Source of the DNA: JASGKO01 sp049840595
GTDB taxonomy: Bacteria > Verrucomicrobiota > Verrucomicrobiia > Chthoniobacterales > Chthoniobacteraceae
NCBI GenBank assembly: GCA_049840595.1
Contig: JASGKO010000029.1
Span: 121,591 to 185,590 of the forward strand
Direction of reading: 5' to 3'
Length of the DNA: 64,000 nt
The notes under the pieces were generated by a model, which was not told where the DNA came from, did no database searches, and worked only from the letters and a program-made list of their open reading frames with translations. How positions within the stretch are numbered: the stretch's first letter is position 1; each line of letters begins with the position of its first letter. This document shows, piece by piece, positions 36,959 through 48,961 of the stretch. A program made the position numbers and the translations under genes.

Positions 36959-38260
36959 TTAGGCCGCCGGCTTGGCGACCGGAGTCGCCGGCGGAATCTC
37001 CCGGGTGGAGGAGGTAATGATGCGGGCGCTGCGCGAGAAGTTCACATAGGCCCAGGCCCAGTGGAACATCACCGAGACGCGATTGCGCAAATCCACGAGG
37101 AAAATGAGGTGGACGAAGAGCCACGCCAGCCACGCAAAGTAGCCGTCGAAGCGGGCAAAATGCACGTCGGCCACCGCGGCGTGATGGCCGATGGTGGCCA
37201 TGCTGCCTTTGTCGAAGTATTCGAAGCGCTCGGGGTAAGCCTTGCCCTTGAGCATGGCCACGATCTTCTTGCCCACCCAGGCGCCCTGCTGGAGCGCGAC
37301 GGGAGAGACCCCCGGGAGCGGCTTGCCATCCTTCGTCTGCGCGAAGTTGGCCATGTCGCCCAGCACGAAAATGTCGGGATGCTTCGGCACGCTGCAATCG
37401 GCATTCACCACGACGCGACCGGCGCGATCGAGCTCGGTGCCCAGCGTCTTGCCCAGCGGCGAAGCGGCATTGCCGGCGGCCCAGATGATGGTGTCGGCGT
37501 GGATCACTTCGTTTTCCAGGGTCACGGCGCGGTTGGCGACGTTCAGCACCTTGACGCCGCAGCGGACATCGACCTTCATGTGCTCCAGGGTCTTCTTCGC
37601 TTTTTCCGAGAGGACCTCGGCAAAGACCGGGAGGACGCGCGGCGCGGCATCGAGCAGGATGACGCGGGCATCGGTGGGGTTGATGTGGCGAAAATCGCGG
37701 CGGAGCGTGAAGCGGGCCATTTCCGTAATGGCGCCCGCCATTTCCACGCCGGTCGGGCCGGCCCCGATCACGACGAAGGTGAGTGCTTCCTCGCGCTCTT
37801 CCTTCAGGGTGGCCTTCTCGGCATGCTCAAAGGCCATCAGAATACGGCGGCGGAGTTCCACCGCGTCGTCGAGGCTCTTCAAACCGGGTGCGAAATTTTC
37901 CCACGAATCGTTGCCAAAATAAGAGTGCCGCGCGCCGGCGGCCAGCACCAGGTAATCGTAGGGATAGGAGCTGTCTTTGCTGTAAACGACCTTCGCTTCC
38001 TTGTCGATGCGCGTGACCTCGTCCATGATGACCGTCGCATTTCGGGCATCGCTGAGAATACCGCGAATCGGCTGGGCGATGTGAGCCGGAGAGAGGACAG
38101 CCGTGGCAACTTGATAGAGAAGCGGTTGAAAGAGGTGATGGTTCGTCCGGTCAAGCAACGTGACTTCGGTATCCTGGTTTGCGAGCTCTCTCGCGACTGC
38201 CAGACCCGCAAATCCGCCACCGACAATGACAACCTTCGGTTTTTTACCCTGATTTTGCAT
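36959..38260 (-). CDS. ndh: Type II NADH:quinone oxidoreductase (NDH-2)
   Basis: 433-residue peripheral membrane flavoprotein that passes electrons from NADH to quinone without proton pumping. FAD loop VVIVGGGFAGLAVAREL at residues 10-26, NADH loop VVIGAGPTGVEMAGAI, the FAD/quinone motif DIFVLGDMA and PLPGVSPVALQQG. C-terminal hydrophobic helix (FDGYFAWLAWLFVHLIFLV) anchors it. Length normal for NDH-2. Confidence 0.92.
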   Translation of the reverse strand: MQNQGKKPKVVIVGGGFAGLAVARELANQDTEVTLLDRTNHHLFQPLLYQVATAVLSPAHIAQPIRGILSDARNATVIMDEVTRIDKEAKVVYSKDSSYPYDYLVLAAGARHSYFGNDSWENFAPGLKSLDDAVELRRRILMAFEHAEKATLKEEREEALTFVVIGAGPTGVEMAGAITEMARFTLRRDFRHINPTDARVILLDAAPRVLPVFAEVLSEKAKKTLEHMKVDVRCGVKVLNVANRAVTLENEVIHADTIIWAAGNAASPLGKTLGTELDRAGRVVVNADCSVPKHPDIFVLGDMANFAQTKDGKPLPGVSPVALQQGAWVGKKIVAMLKGKAYPERFEYFDKGSMATIGHHAAVADVHFARFDGYFAWLAWLFVHLIFLVDLRNRVSVMFHWAWAYVNFSRSARIITSSTREIPPATPVAKPAA

Positions 38261-38612
38261 GTGGCGCGACGGTATGAAAACCGCAGAAGTTTACAAGAAC
38301 GGCCTGCAAAAAAAATCAAAAACCGGGCTTTTCAGCCTGAAAATGGCACTGATGCGGGGTTGAGCCATGGAGGCTGGGGGTGGTTTCGCGAGGGAGTAGC
38401 AGAAGGATCAGGCCAAGCGCATGGATCTCCTCGGGCAGAGACTAAACCGTATAACTATTCACGTAGCTGGCGGAGGGGTGGGACTTCTCTTAGCAATCTG
38501 GTGATTGCACGACAGTGCGATTACTGCGTCCTGTCTTCGCAGCTTCAAAGTGCCACTCCTCGGGCGTTCACCATTTGAAGCTGGTTTCTAGACGCAGTGG
38601 AAGATCACTTAT
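38261..38612. other. Intergenic region, nothing recognised
   Basis: 352 bp between divergent genes (ndh leftward, alginate-lyase gene rightward). It should hold both promoters, but no box pair is clear. No RNA gene or repeat recognised. Confidence 0.4.
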
Positions 38613-41600
38613 ATGCCATCCCCTAGAATCGCAAGCATGGTCGTTGCACTGCTGTGTGCAACCACATCATCGTGGGCGCACCCGATTACCTTCAACTCCA
38701 CGATTACTTACTCCTCCAGCCAGCCCTCGGGGGCCGCGGCCAGTATTTCAAACTGGACCGGCGCTGCCTTCGACGCGGCGAACATCGGCGGTTCGGGGGT
38801 GAATGCCGATGGTGGGGCGAACAATGGGACGGCGAACGATGCGAGCACCTATGCGGTAAATGGCCAGCCCATGCCGGGGCAGACTTTTACGACGGGGAGC
38901 AATGCGAATGGTTATGACATCTCGGGGATTACGGTGCGAATTGCTGGCTATACGAACAACGTGGCCACCGGCAGTAACGTGACGAAGTGGAACTTGGGGG
39001 CGACCAATGGGCCGATCATCGTGACGGTCGGCAAGATCAATGGAACCACGCTCTCGGTGCTTTCGATGCAAAACTTTATGGCGGGAGGCGTGGGAAATCC
39101 CGGGAGTGGCAGCAGCGCGAATGGGCCAGGGACGTATCTCACCTTCAACCTGCCGTTCCCAGTGCACGTGGATCCGAATACGGTGTGCAGCTTTGATTTC
39201 ACGATCGGCGGAAGCAGCACCAATACATTCGAGTTATTGGGGACAAGCAGCGCTCCTTACACGGGCGGCACAGCCTATACCCGAAGCGGGACGACGATCA
39301 CGGCGCTGACGGGGGACCGGGTTTTCATGGTGAACATGACGGCCTCCACGGTAGCCTATGCGCCTTTTGTGCACCCGGGAGCGTTGCATACGCAGGCGGA
39401 TTTCGACCGGATGACGGCGAAGATCGCCGCTGGCACCGAGCCGTGGAAGACCTCTTATGGCATGCTCACGGCCAACGGCTTTGCGCAGACCACCTGGGGG
39501 GCATATGACGTGGACTACATCAACCGGGGCGGCACCGCTGCCAACAATTATACGCGAAGCCAGGAGGATGCGCAGGCGATTTACGAACTGGCCTTGCGCT
39601 GGAAGCTGAGCGGCAACACGGCATATGCGGACCACGCGGTGCAGATCGCGAATGTGTGGTCGGGGTTGCTCGGGTGACAGGCGATACGAATCAGGCGCTG
39701 GCGTCGGGGATCTGCGGGTATCTTTTCGCGGTTGGCGGTGAAATCCTGAGCACCTACTCCGGGTGGCCGGCGACGCAAAAGCAGGCCTACAAGGATATGA
39801 TGATGCGCGTCTTTTATCCCGCGAACGTCACGTTTCTCTGGCAGCACTTCGGCACGCCGGACTCCAAGGGTGGCAATACGCACTACCGCTTGAATTGGGA
39901 CGCGGATGCGATGGCCTCGATGGCGGCGATTGGCGTGCTCTGCGATAACAAGGCGGTCTATCAACAGGCGCTCGATTATTTCAAGAACGGCACGGGTAAC
40001 GGACGGGTTGAGCGGGCGGCGTGGTATATTCACCCCGATGGCACGTCGCAGACGGAGGAGAGCTGGCGGCGATCAGGCGCATAACCAGGGCGGCTGGTAT
40101 TCGCTGGCGTTGCTTTGCCAGATTGCCTGGAACCAGGGGGATGATCTTTTTTCCTACGATAATTGCCGGGTGCTGCGCGCCTACGAGTACAATGCCAAGT
40201 TCAACTACAGCGGCGCGGCTTCCTGGGTTTACCATCGCAATACCGATCTCGCCTACACGGAGACGCTGGCGACGCCGACCGGACTGGGGTCCTACCCATC
40301 CTACGAGCTGGTTTACAACCATTATGCCAATGTGGCGGGGATCGCGGCTCCGTGGTGCAAGCTCATCATGAATGCGCTCCGGCCGGAGTGGGTTCCCGGG
40401 CCGGGCAGCACGCCATCGGCACAGGATTGCCTGGGGCTTGGCAGCCTTACTTACGCGCGGGATGCCACGACCACGGGGGTCGCACCCAGCGGCCTGCTGG
40501 CGCAGTGGAGTAGCAATCAGGTGATTCTGAATTGGTGGGGCACCGCGACGGCCACCAGCTATCAAGTCCAGCGCGCGCCGAGCGTCACCGGGACCTACAC
40601 GACCCTCGGCACAGTCGCGGAGCCCAGCCTGAATTATACTGATACGACCGTCACGAATGGCGGCAGCTACTATTACCGGATCGTCGCCGTGACCCCGAAC
40701 GGTAATCTGACGAGCACGCCGTTGCTGGTAAACCAGGCGCTGGTGGACCGCTATACCTTCGAGGGGACGACCAACGACATCGTCGGCACCCGCAACGCGA
40801 CCGCGCAGGGCGGGACCACCGTTCCCGGCTATGCGACAGGCTACGGCGGCGGCCAGGCCATCTCGCTCAATGGGACGGATCAATATGTGCAATTACCGGT
40901 GAATTCCGGACTCACCCGCGACGTCACCCTCTCGGCGTGGGTGTATTGGAACGGAGGCAATGCCTGGCAGCGCGTCTTCGATTTCGGGACGGAGATCGAG
41001 AAGTTCATGATGCTCACCGTCAAGGACGGCAACGGGAAGCTGTGTTTCCAGATGACGACCTCACGGACGACCGATGGAACGATCACGATCGAGGGGCCGA
41101 CGATGCCGACGGCGACCTGGACGCATGTGGCGGTGACTTTCAATGGCACAACTGCGACGCTGTATGTGAATGGGGTGCCGGTGGCGGCTGCTGCTTCCTC
41201 GAAGTTATCGCCCATGTTCAGCAAGACTTTTTGTTACCTCGGCCGGAGCATGTGGAACGCCGATCCTTATTTCAGCGGGCGGATTGATGACTTCCGCATC
41301 TACAACTACTCGCTCACTGGGGCGGCGGTTTATAATCTCTGGGGTGGCAGCTCGAATCATCCGCCGGCTTTCTCCAGCAACCCGCTCAACCTGCCTTCCG
41401 CTACGCAGAGCACGAACTACAGCACACTCTCTCAGACTCTCGCCGGGAGCGCGACCGATGCGGATGGGGGAACGCTCACTTACAGCAAGGTCACCGGCCC
41501 GGCCTGGCTCACCATCGCGAGTAATGGTGCGCTTTCCGGCACCCCCACCAATGCCGATGTGGGCATGGATACCTTTGTCGTGCGAGTGACCGACTCCTCG

Positions 41601-43961
41601 GGGGCGACGGATGACGCGACGATGTATATCAACGTGATCAACGTCAACGATCCGCCCTACTGGCTCGTCAACCCGATCACCGGGAATGTGGTCACGCAGA
41701 ACCAGCCCTATCTGGGGGTGACGCTCTCGGGCGATGCCACCGATCCCGACCTGCCCTACGGCGACAGCATCACCTACAGCAAGGTGAGCGGTCCGGCCTG
41801 GCTCACGGTCGGCTCGGATGGAACGCTCTCCGGTACGCCCAGCGCGACCGATGCGGGGGCGAATGCCTTCACCGTACGGGTCACGGACGCAGCCGGCCTC
41901 ACTGCGGACGCGACACTCAACCTCACCGTCCTGCCCTACACGCTGCGGTCGCAATACGCCTTCGAGGGCAATCTCACCGACAGCCTGGGGAACTTCTCCG
42001 GCACGGGGACCGGGACGCCAGTCTATGCCTCGGGCCGGATCGGGCAGGCGCTCAATCTTGATGGCAGCACCACTTACGTGAACCTGCCGACGGGCGCGGC
42101 AAGTTATCTGGACCTCACCGTCGCCGCCTTCGTTTACTGGAATGGGGGCAATGCGTGGCAGCGCATTTTCGATTTCGGCAACGATACGTCGAACTACCTG
42201 TTCCTCACGCCCTACAGCGGCAGCGGCATCCGCTTTGCCATGACGGAGGGCGGCGCGACCGAGCAGGCGCTGACGACCACCACGGCCTTAACCAGCGGTC
42301 AGTGGGTGCATGTGGCGGTCACGATCAGCGGCAGCACCGGCACGCTTTACGTCAACGGCATCGCGGTCGCGACCAACACCAGCATGACGTTCAACCCGAG
42401 CGATTTCTCGCCGACGCTGAATTATCTCGGTAAATCGCAGTTCTCCGCCAACCCGCTCTTTAACGGGTTGATCGACGATTTCCGGATCTACAACTACGCC
42501 CTCACCGCCGCGCAGGTCGCCAGTCTGGCCAGCCCGACGCCGATCGCGCCAACCGGTCTCGCGGGCGTGGGGAAATACGGGCAGAACGTGCTGACATGGA
42601 CAGCCGCCCAATCTGCGACCAGCTACACCGTGAAGCGCAGCCTCACCACCGGCGGCCCGTACACGAATGTGGCCACCGGTCTCACGACCACGACCTACAC
42701 GGATAGCGGCCTCACCAACGGCGTTACCTATTACTATGTGGTGAGCGCGACCAACGCGAGCGGGGAAAGCCCGAACTCCACCGAGATCAGCGCCACGCCG
42801 TCCGATTTGTTGCTCTACTTGAAGTTCGATGAAACCAGCGGCACGACTGCTTACGACTCCACCAGCAACGGCTTCAACGGAGCGACGGTGAACAGCCCGA
42901 CGTGGGTGACCGGCAAGTTTAACAACGCGCTCAGTCTGGCGATCGCCTCGTCCCAATACGTCAGCCTGCCGGCGGGCCTTGTCAGTTCGCTGAGCACGTG
43001 TACCGTGAGTGCACGTGGGTGAATCTCACCACGGTGAGCAGCGGCTGCCGGATCTTCGATTTCGGCAGCGGGACGACCAAGACGATGTATCTCACGGCGC
43101 AGGCGTCCACCGGCAAGGTCCGCTTCGGCATCGTGAGCACGGGGACGACGGAGCAGGACATCGACGGGACCGCTGCGATACCCACGGCGGGCTGGCATCA
43201 CGTCGCGGTCACGCTCAACGGCGCGACCGGGACCCTGTATGTCGATGGCACCCAAGTGGGGCAGAACACGGCGATGACGCTCAACCCCTCCAGCCTCGGC
43301 AGTACCGACGCAGAACTATCTCGGTAAATCGCAATCGTCGTCCGATCCCTATTTGAATGGGCTGGAGGACGACTTTCGCATCTACGCCCGCGTGCTGACC
43401 GCCCGGGAAATCGGCAGCTTGGCGGCAGGAGCGCCGACGGCCCCGACGAATGTGGTCGCGACGCCCGGCCCGCTCCAGCTCACGGTGACGTGGAACACGG
43501 TGGCCAACGCCTCGAGCTACACCCTGCAATACTCCACCACCAGCGGAGGCCCTTACACGACGCTCGCCACGGGCCTGGCCTCGTCCACCTATTTGCAGAC
43601 CGGTCTCACCTACGGGACGACCTATTACTATGTGGTCTCCGCGTCGAGCCTCGGGGGGACCAGCGCCAATTCCACGGAGATCAGCGGCACGCCCGCCTCG
43701 CCGCTGGTCACCGATTCCGAGCGGAACGGCATCAGCACCGTTTTCGGTTTGGACGATGGGGGAAGTCCGATCGCCACCGTGACGGTGCCCAACTCGGCGG
43801 TGGGACACACGTATCAACTCTTCACCGCCACCGATCTGGTGAACGGCCCATGGACGGCGGTCGGCAGCGCGCAAGCGGGCTCCGGTGCGACACTCACCTT
43901 CATCGCCGATGTGGATGCCACCGCGCCCACCGCTTATTTCAAGATCGTGATCCAGCGCTAG
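38613..43961 (+). CDS. Giant secreted alginate lyase-like protein with LamG, cadherin-like and FN3 modules, frameshifted
   Basis: About 1,780 residues when joined. Signal peptide (IASMVVALLCATTSSWA). An N-terminal beta-domain (ISNWTGAAFDAANIGGSG) is shared with the paralog at 48,962. An alginate-lyase-family domain follows (FVHPGALHTQADFDRM, LNWDADAMASMAAIGVLCD, DQAHNQGG, CQIAWNQGDDLFSY). Then come FN3, LamG 1 (about 40,860-41,330), two He_PIG/cadherin-like repeats (GGTLTYSKVTGPAWLTI), LamG 2, FN3, LamG 3, FN3 and a C-terminal beta tail. Breaks near 39,670, 40,070, 43,010 and 43,315. Secreted polysaccharide depolymerase inferred; the exact uronan is not determinable. Confidence 0.78.
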
Positions 43962-44117
43962 AAATGGAGGCGCATCATGGGATGTCCGGTTTTGACGTGA
44001 AAAAACGTCCTTAATCAAACAGGTGAATCGCCGTTCTCCAAAAGGGAGCGCCTTGTCACCCGGACCATAGCACCATATTTTTCACCTCGACCCCAGCCCA
44101 TCCTCCTCTTTTCCAAC

Positions 44118-46095
44118 ATGCGTCGCCTCACCATCGCCTACGTCAGCCTCTGTTCACTTTTCTCCTCCGTCGGCCAGGCTGATCCTGTAACCGTTGCCGT
44201 GGATACGAAGGCGGCGAAAGCCATCAGTCCCGATTTGGTCGGCATTTTCTTCGAGGACTTGAGCTACGCGGCGGATGGCGGGCTGTATGCCGAGCTGGTG
44301 CAGAACCGCTCGTTCGAATACCAGCCCACCGAACAGCCGACCTGGGGGCCGCTCACGGGGTGGGAGTTTGTAAAACGCGGCGGTGGGGCTGGCGAGTTGT
44401 GGGTGGATTCCTCCGGCCCGATTTGCGCGAATAATCCACACTCCGTATTGATCCGAATCGTGAACGCCGGGGACGGGGTGGGTCTCTCGAATGCCGGGTT
44501 CGACGGCATCCCGGTGCGGGCCGGTGAGCAATACAACTTTTCGATCTTTGCCCGGATGCTCAATGTGGGCAGCGGGCGCGACAACAAACCCGACGGCCAG
44601 CTCCCGTTGGATGTTCGTTTGGAAACCAAGGACGGCCTGGTGCTCGGCGAGGCGAATGTCAAAGCTTCGTCCCCGGCGGATTGGAAGCAACTCACCGCGA
44701 CGATCACTGCCAGCCAGACCGTGCCCGATGCGCGGTTGGTCGTGCTCGCCAGGGCCCCGGGACTGATTGCCCTGGATGAGGTCTCCCTCTTCCCGCAGAA
44801 AACTTTCAAAAACCGCAAAAACGGCCTGCGCGCCGATCTCGCCCAGGCTATCGCCGATCTGCACCCGAAGTTCATGCGCTTCCCGGGCGGTTGCCTCACT
44901 CATGGCGACGGCATCGGCAACCTCTATCGCTGGAAGGACACGATCGGCCCGGTCGAGCAGCGCAAGGGCCAGCCGAATATCTGGCGTTATCACCAGAGCA
45001 TGGGGCTCGGCTATTTCGAGTATTTCCAATTCTGCGAAGACATCGGTGCGCAACCGCTGCCCGTTCTCGCCGCCGGGGTCTCGTGTCAGAATTCCTCGCA
45101 CACCCGCGGCACCGGCCAGCAGTGCCTTCCGCTGGCGGATATGCCCGGGTATATCCAGGACGTGCTGGACCTCATCGAATGGGCAAATGGCCCGGCGGAC
45201 TCCACCTGGGGCGCCAAGCGGGCGGCGGCAGGCCATCCCGCGCCCTTCGGCTTGAAGTATGTTGGCATCGGCAATGAGGACAAGCAGACCGATGGTTTCC
45301 GCGAACGCTTCCGCATGATCTACGAGGCCGTGAAAGCGAAGCACCCCGAGATCACCGTCGTGGGGACGGTCGGCCCGGCGCCGGGCGGCGAGGACTACGA
45401 CCTGGGCTGGAAGTTTGCGGGCGAACTCCACGTGCCGATCGTGGACGAGCACTACTACAGTTCCCCGCAATGGTTCTGGAATAATCTGCAACGCTACGAC
45501 CGCTACAACCGCGCCAGATCGAAGGTCTATGTCGGCGAATACGCCGCCCGCGATGCGAAGAGCCGCAGCACCCTGCGCGCCGCGATTGCGGAGGCCGCCT
45601 ATCTCACCAGCCTGGAGAAAAATGGCGACGTCGTTCACTTTGCCTCCTACGCGCCGCTGCTGGCCCGGCGCGGCCATACCAGTTGGAGCCCCGACCTCAT
45701 TTTCTTCAACGGCACGGATATTTTTCCGACGATCAGCTGGTACAGCAGCTCTACGGCCTGAACGGCGGAGACACCTATCTCACCACGACGATCGGGAATT
45801 CCGCCGGGCAATTCGCCGCTTCCACAGTGCGGGATGGCAAGACCGGGGATCTGATCATCAAGCTGGTGAACGGCGACGCGAGCGCGAAGCCGCTGCATCT
45901 TGAATTCAACGGCGCGGCGAAGCTTTCCTCGCACGCGGTGAAAACCGTCCTGGCCGGTGCCGACGCGGATGTCGTCAATCCGGATGGGGGTCCGGCGGAG
46001 CCAAGCCCGAGGTGTCATCCATCGAGGTCGGCCCGGCCTTCGACTACGAAGCCCCGGCCAATTCCTTCACCGTGATCCGGGTGAAAACCAATTAA
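44118..46095 (+). CDS. GH51-type alpha-L-arabinofuranosidase, frameshifted C-terminus
   Basis: About 659 residues. Signal peptide (LTIAYVSLCSLFSSVGQA). GH51 features: opening VGIFFEDLSYAADGGLYAELVQNRSFE, an inserted carbohydrate-binding-like beta domain, then FMRFPGGCLTHGDG. Acid/base E387 is in VGIGNED and nucleophile E474 in VYVGEYAAR. The frame breaks near 45,730 and near 45,985 (extra G in a G-run), after which the C-terminal beta domain (FDYEAPANSFTVIRVKTN) is completed to 46095. Removes arabinofuranosyl side chains from plant or algal polysaccharides. GH35 follows 15 bp downstream. Confidence 0.85.
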
Positions 46096-46110
46096 CCGAA
46101 ACGCTTTCAA

Positions 46111-48405
46111 ATGATGAAGAACACCCAAACCACGTTGCTCGCCGGTTCGTTAGGGCTGGCTGCGATCCTTTGCAATTTGCTCTCCGGAATTTCCCGGGCT
46201 GAAGATGCACGCCCCTTTTCCGCGCCCCAGCGCATTCGCTACGATGCACAATGCCTCACCATTGATGGCAAGGACACCTTCATCTACAGCGGCGCGTTTC
46301 ACTATTTCCGCTGCCCGAAAGAGCTGTGGCCCGATCGGTTTGCAAAGATCAAGGCGGCTGGGTTCAATGCGGTCGAGACCTACACACCGTGGAACTGGCA
46401 CGAGCGCGAAATGCCGAAATCGACCGATGATTTTTCCAAAGTCACCGGGCTGCAGGATTTCGACGACTGGCTGACCATGGCCGAGGATTGCGGCTTGTAT
46501 GTGATCGTCCGGCCCGGTCCCTACATTTGCGCGGAGTGGGACAACGGCGGCTTCCCGCTGTGGCTCAGCGCGCTGAAGACGCCCGCCCAGCCCTTGCACA
46601 AGGAAGGCTGGATGCGCTCGGATGACCCGACGTTCCTCGCCTGGACGAAGCACTGGTTCGATGCCGTGTGCCCGATCATTGCGAAGCACCAGATCACCCG
46701 CAAGGCACCGGGCCAGCCGGGCGTTATTCTGGTGCAGGTGGAAAACGAATACGATTCGGCGAAATTTTCCGACGAGATCAAAGTGAACCAGGTGAAGGCG
46801 CTCGCGCAATTCGTGCGAGCCGATGGGATCGACGTCCCGTTGATTTCCTGCTGGACCAAGCAGGTGCGCGGCTCCACCGATCCGGTGCTGCGACAGATCT
46901 TCGATTGCTGCAACTTCTATCCCCGCTGGAGCGTGGTGGGACAACTGGGCAAGGAAATTTCCAAGCTGCGTCGTGAGCAGCCCGACGCGCCGCTGGCTAC
47001 GACTGAATTGCAGGGCGGCTGGCTTTCCACGGTCGGTGGAAAGTTGAGCGAGCGCCAGGACGGCCTCACGGCGGCGCAGATTCAAAACATCACGCTTTAC
47101 GCCTGGCAGTTGGGCGAGACGATCACCAACTATTACATGCTGTTTGGCGGCACGAATTTTGATGATTGGGGCGGTCGCAACATCACCACCACCTACGATT
47201 ACGACGCGCCGATCCGTGAGCATGGCGGGGTGGGGGATCGCTATCAACGCGTGTGGGCGCTGGGGCAGATGCTCCGCGAGCACGGCCCCAGGCTGGTGCG
47301 CGCCCAGGCCGTGGAAATTCAGGCCAACGCGAGCGATGCCGACGTGAGCGTGGCCGAGCGGCGCGCCGGCGATGGCAGCCGCTATTTCTTCGTCCGCACC
47401 GATAATCACGCGGCTCCCCGGACCGGCACCGCCGAGGTGACGGAAAAGGACGGCACGAAGTTTTCCCTCGCTTACCAGTTGGAGCCCTTCGGTTCGCAGG
47501 TGCTTTATTTGCCGCCGGGCGAAACCGATGCCCGCAAGGGCGAGTGGCTGCCGAAGCCCGCGCCTGCGATCAAGCGTCCAGGCGATCTGCCCGCGCCCGT
47601 GGTAATCAGCGAGGCAAAACAACTGGCTGATCCTGTGCCCACCACCTGGACCCCGCTTCCTGGTCACGATTCGGCGGAAGCTCATGGGGTCATGGATAGC
47701 CACTTCCTTTACTACCAGATCGCCGCTCAACCGGGCGCGACGGTGACGCTCGACGTCCACCCCGGCGATGCCGTTATTGGAAGGGTGGGCGGGGAGCTGA
47801 TTCCCGCCGTGGTGAGCAAAGATAAAAAGCATTTTGCTTTTACGCTGCCTGCGGGTGCGAAGGAACTGGTCGCGCTTTATGATAACCTCGGGCATCGCAA
47901 CGGACCCCGGGATATGGAATTTGGCGGCCCTTACGGAGTCCTGTCCGTTGCCGGGGCCGATGAGAAAGCGACCCTGCAATTTGCCGACGGTGGTGCGAAT
48001 GGGACCGAACGTGCGTTTGGGGAAAAGCTGTCCCGGGACGAAAAGGCGGCGGGTAATGACTGGACGTCCGTTTCCGTTGGCCCGGATGCACCAGCCGCTC
48101 CGGGAGCACTGCTCACGTGGTATCGCATGCAAAGCGCCTTGCCCGCGCCGAAAGCCGGGGTGTGGGTGCCGTGGCATCTGCATCTCGAAGCAAAGGGCAA
48201 CGGCTTCATTTATGTTAACGGGCACTGCCTCGGGCGTTACTGGCAGGTCGGGCCGCAGCACGATTTCTACCTCCCCGAGAGCTGGCTTCATTTCGGTCCC
48301 GGCCAGACGAATACGGTCGTCTTGAATCTGCGCCCGTTGGAGAAAGGCGTCAGCGTGCAGGCGGTCCAATTCGTGCCCGATGCCGCCTTTGCGGAATATC
48401 GGTGA
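46111..48405 (+). CDS. GH35 beta-galactosidase
   Basis: 764 residues, intact. Signal peptide (LLAGSLGLAAILCNLLSGISRA). Catalytic TIM barrel with YSGAFHYFRCPKELWPDRFAKIKA and FDEYTPWNWHE-type opening. Acid/base E213 is in VENEYDS and nucleophile E299 in TELQGGW. Beta-sandwich domains and a galactose-binding-like end (GFIYVNGHCLGRYWQVGPQHDFYLPESWL) follow. Cleaves terminal beta-galactose. It sits between GH51 and the second lyase in the carbohydrate locus and ends at a strong terminator. Confidence 0.92.
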   Translation: MMKNTQTTLLAGSLGLAAILCNLLSGISRAEDARPFSAPQRIRYDAQCLTIDGKDTFIYSGAFHYFRCPKELWPDRFAKIKAAGFNAVETYTPWNWHEREMPKSTDDFSKVTGLQDFDDWLTMAEDCGLYVIVRPGPYICAEWDNGGFPLWLSALKTPAQPLHKEGWMRSDDPTFLAWTKHWFDAVCPIIAKHQITRKAPGQPGVILVQVENEYDSAKFSDEIKVNQVKALAQFVRADGIDVPLISCWTKQVRGSTDPVLRQIFDCCNFYPRWSVVGQLGKEISKLRREQPDAPLATTELQGGWLSTVGGKLSERQDGLTAAQIQNITLYAWQLGETITNYYMLFGGTNFDDWGGRNITTTYDYDAPIREHGGVGDRYQRVWALGQMLREHGPRLVRAQAVEIQANASDADVSVAERRAGDGSRYFFVRTDNHAAPRTGTAEVTEKDGTKFSLAYQLEPFGSQVLYLPPGETDARKGEWLPKPAPAIKRPGDLPAPVVISEAKQLADPVPTTWTPLPGHDSAEAHGVMDSHFLYYQIAAQPGATVTLDVHPGDAVIGRVGGELIPAVVSKDKKHFAFTLPAGAKELVALYDNLGHRNGPRDMEFGGPYGVLSVAGADEKATLQFADGGANGTERAFGEKLSRDEKAAGNDWTSVSVGPDAPAAPGALLTWYRMQSALPAPKAGVWVPWHLHLEAKGNGFIYVNGHCLGRYWQVGPQHDFYLPESWLHFGPGQTNTVVLNLRPLEKGVSVQAVQFVPDAAFAEYR

Positions 48406-48961
48406 TCGGTCAGGTGGCTGGGATGGAAAGGGCTTGGACGGGGCCGTGGAAAGATGGATGGCGGCTCCGTCGGAGAAGGGAAATCGCTCGATCAGCGGCA
48501 CCGGCAAAAGTTTCGAAAAAATCGGGGCAACGCTGTCCCATTTTTCCCGCAAACATCGTTCCTGATGATGAAACGGTTCATGCGCTTCTGCCTGGATTGT
48601 TTCGCCCCCCCATCATGAAACGAACATTCCTCTTGCTCCTGCCTGGGAGCTTTTGGCCCAGCCCGATCGGGCTGGGTTTTTTTGCCCGGGATTTAGAAAG
48701 CGACGGCAACTCCCGTCTGCGGCCTGTGGCAAACAGTCGGTTTAATTCCAATCTGGCTTTGGCTTCCCGATCCTATCTGAAGTTAAACCATTGAAAGAAG
48801 CCGGTCGGTTGACGGCGGGTTGATGGCCTGGGCCATCCGCTTCGCCGACCAGGAGGCATTCATTATGACGGTCCGCTCCGACCGCTGAAATACTCGCCAG
48901 CTCATCGCGCCTGCCGTTCGGCAGGGCTTCATCTTCCATCCCACCACCCTACTACCCACCC
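48406..48961. other. Intergenic region, contains one terminator
   Basis: 556 bp. A strong terminator lies at 48,657-48,683. A 130-codon frame across 48,402-48,794 has no recognisable content and reads through that terminator, so it is not called. The right part must contain the promoter of the next gene, but no clear boxes are seen. Confidence 0.5.
48656..48684 (+). terminator. Rho-independent terminator
   Basis: Perfect palindrome CCCAGCCCGATCGGGCTGGG followed by TTTTTTT. Located 250 bp after GH35. Strong stem and U-run. Confidence 0.85.

Noticed and set aside
37061..38578. 505-codon frame opposite ndh
   Set aside because: Antisense shadow of NDH-2, His/Arg/Gly-rich with no domain.
44154..45677. 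507-codon frame opposite GH51
   Set aside because: Antisense shadow; the plus-strand gene has intact catalytic motifs.
46150..48552. 800-codon frame opposite GH35
   Set aside because: Antisense shadow of the beta-galactosidase.
48402..48794. 130-codon frame after GH35
   Set aside because: Reads through a strong terminator, has no recognisable content and no ribosome site.
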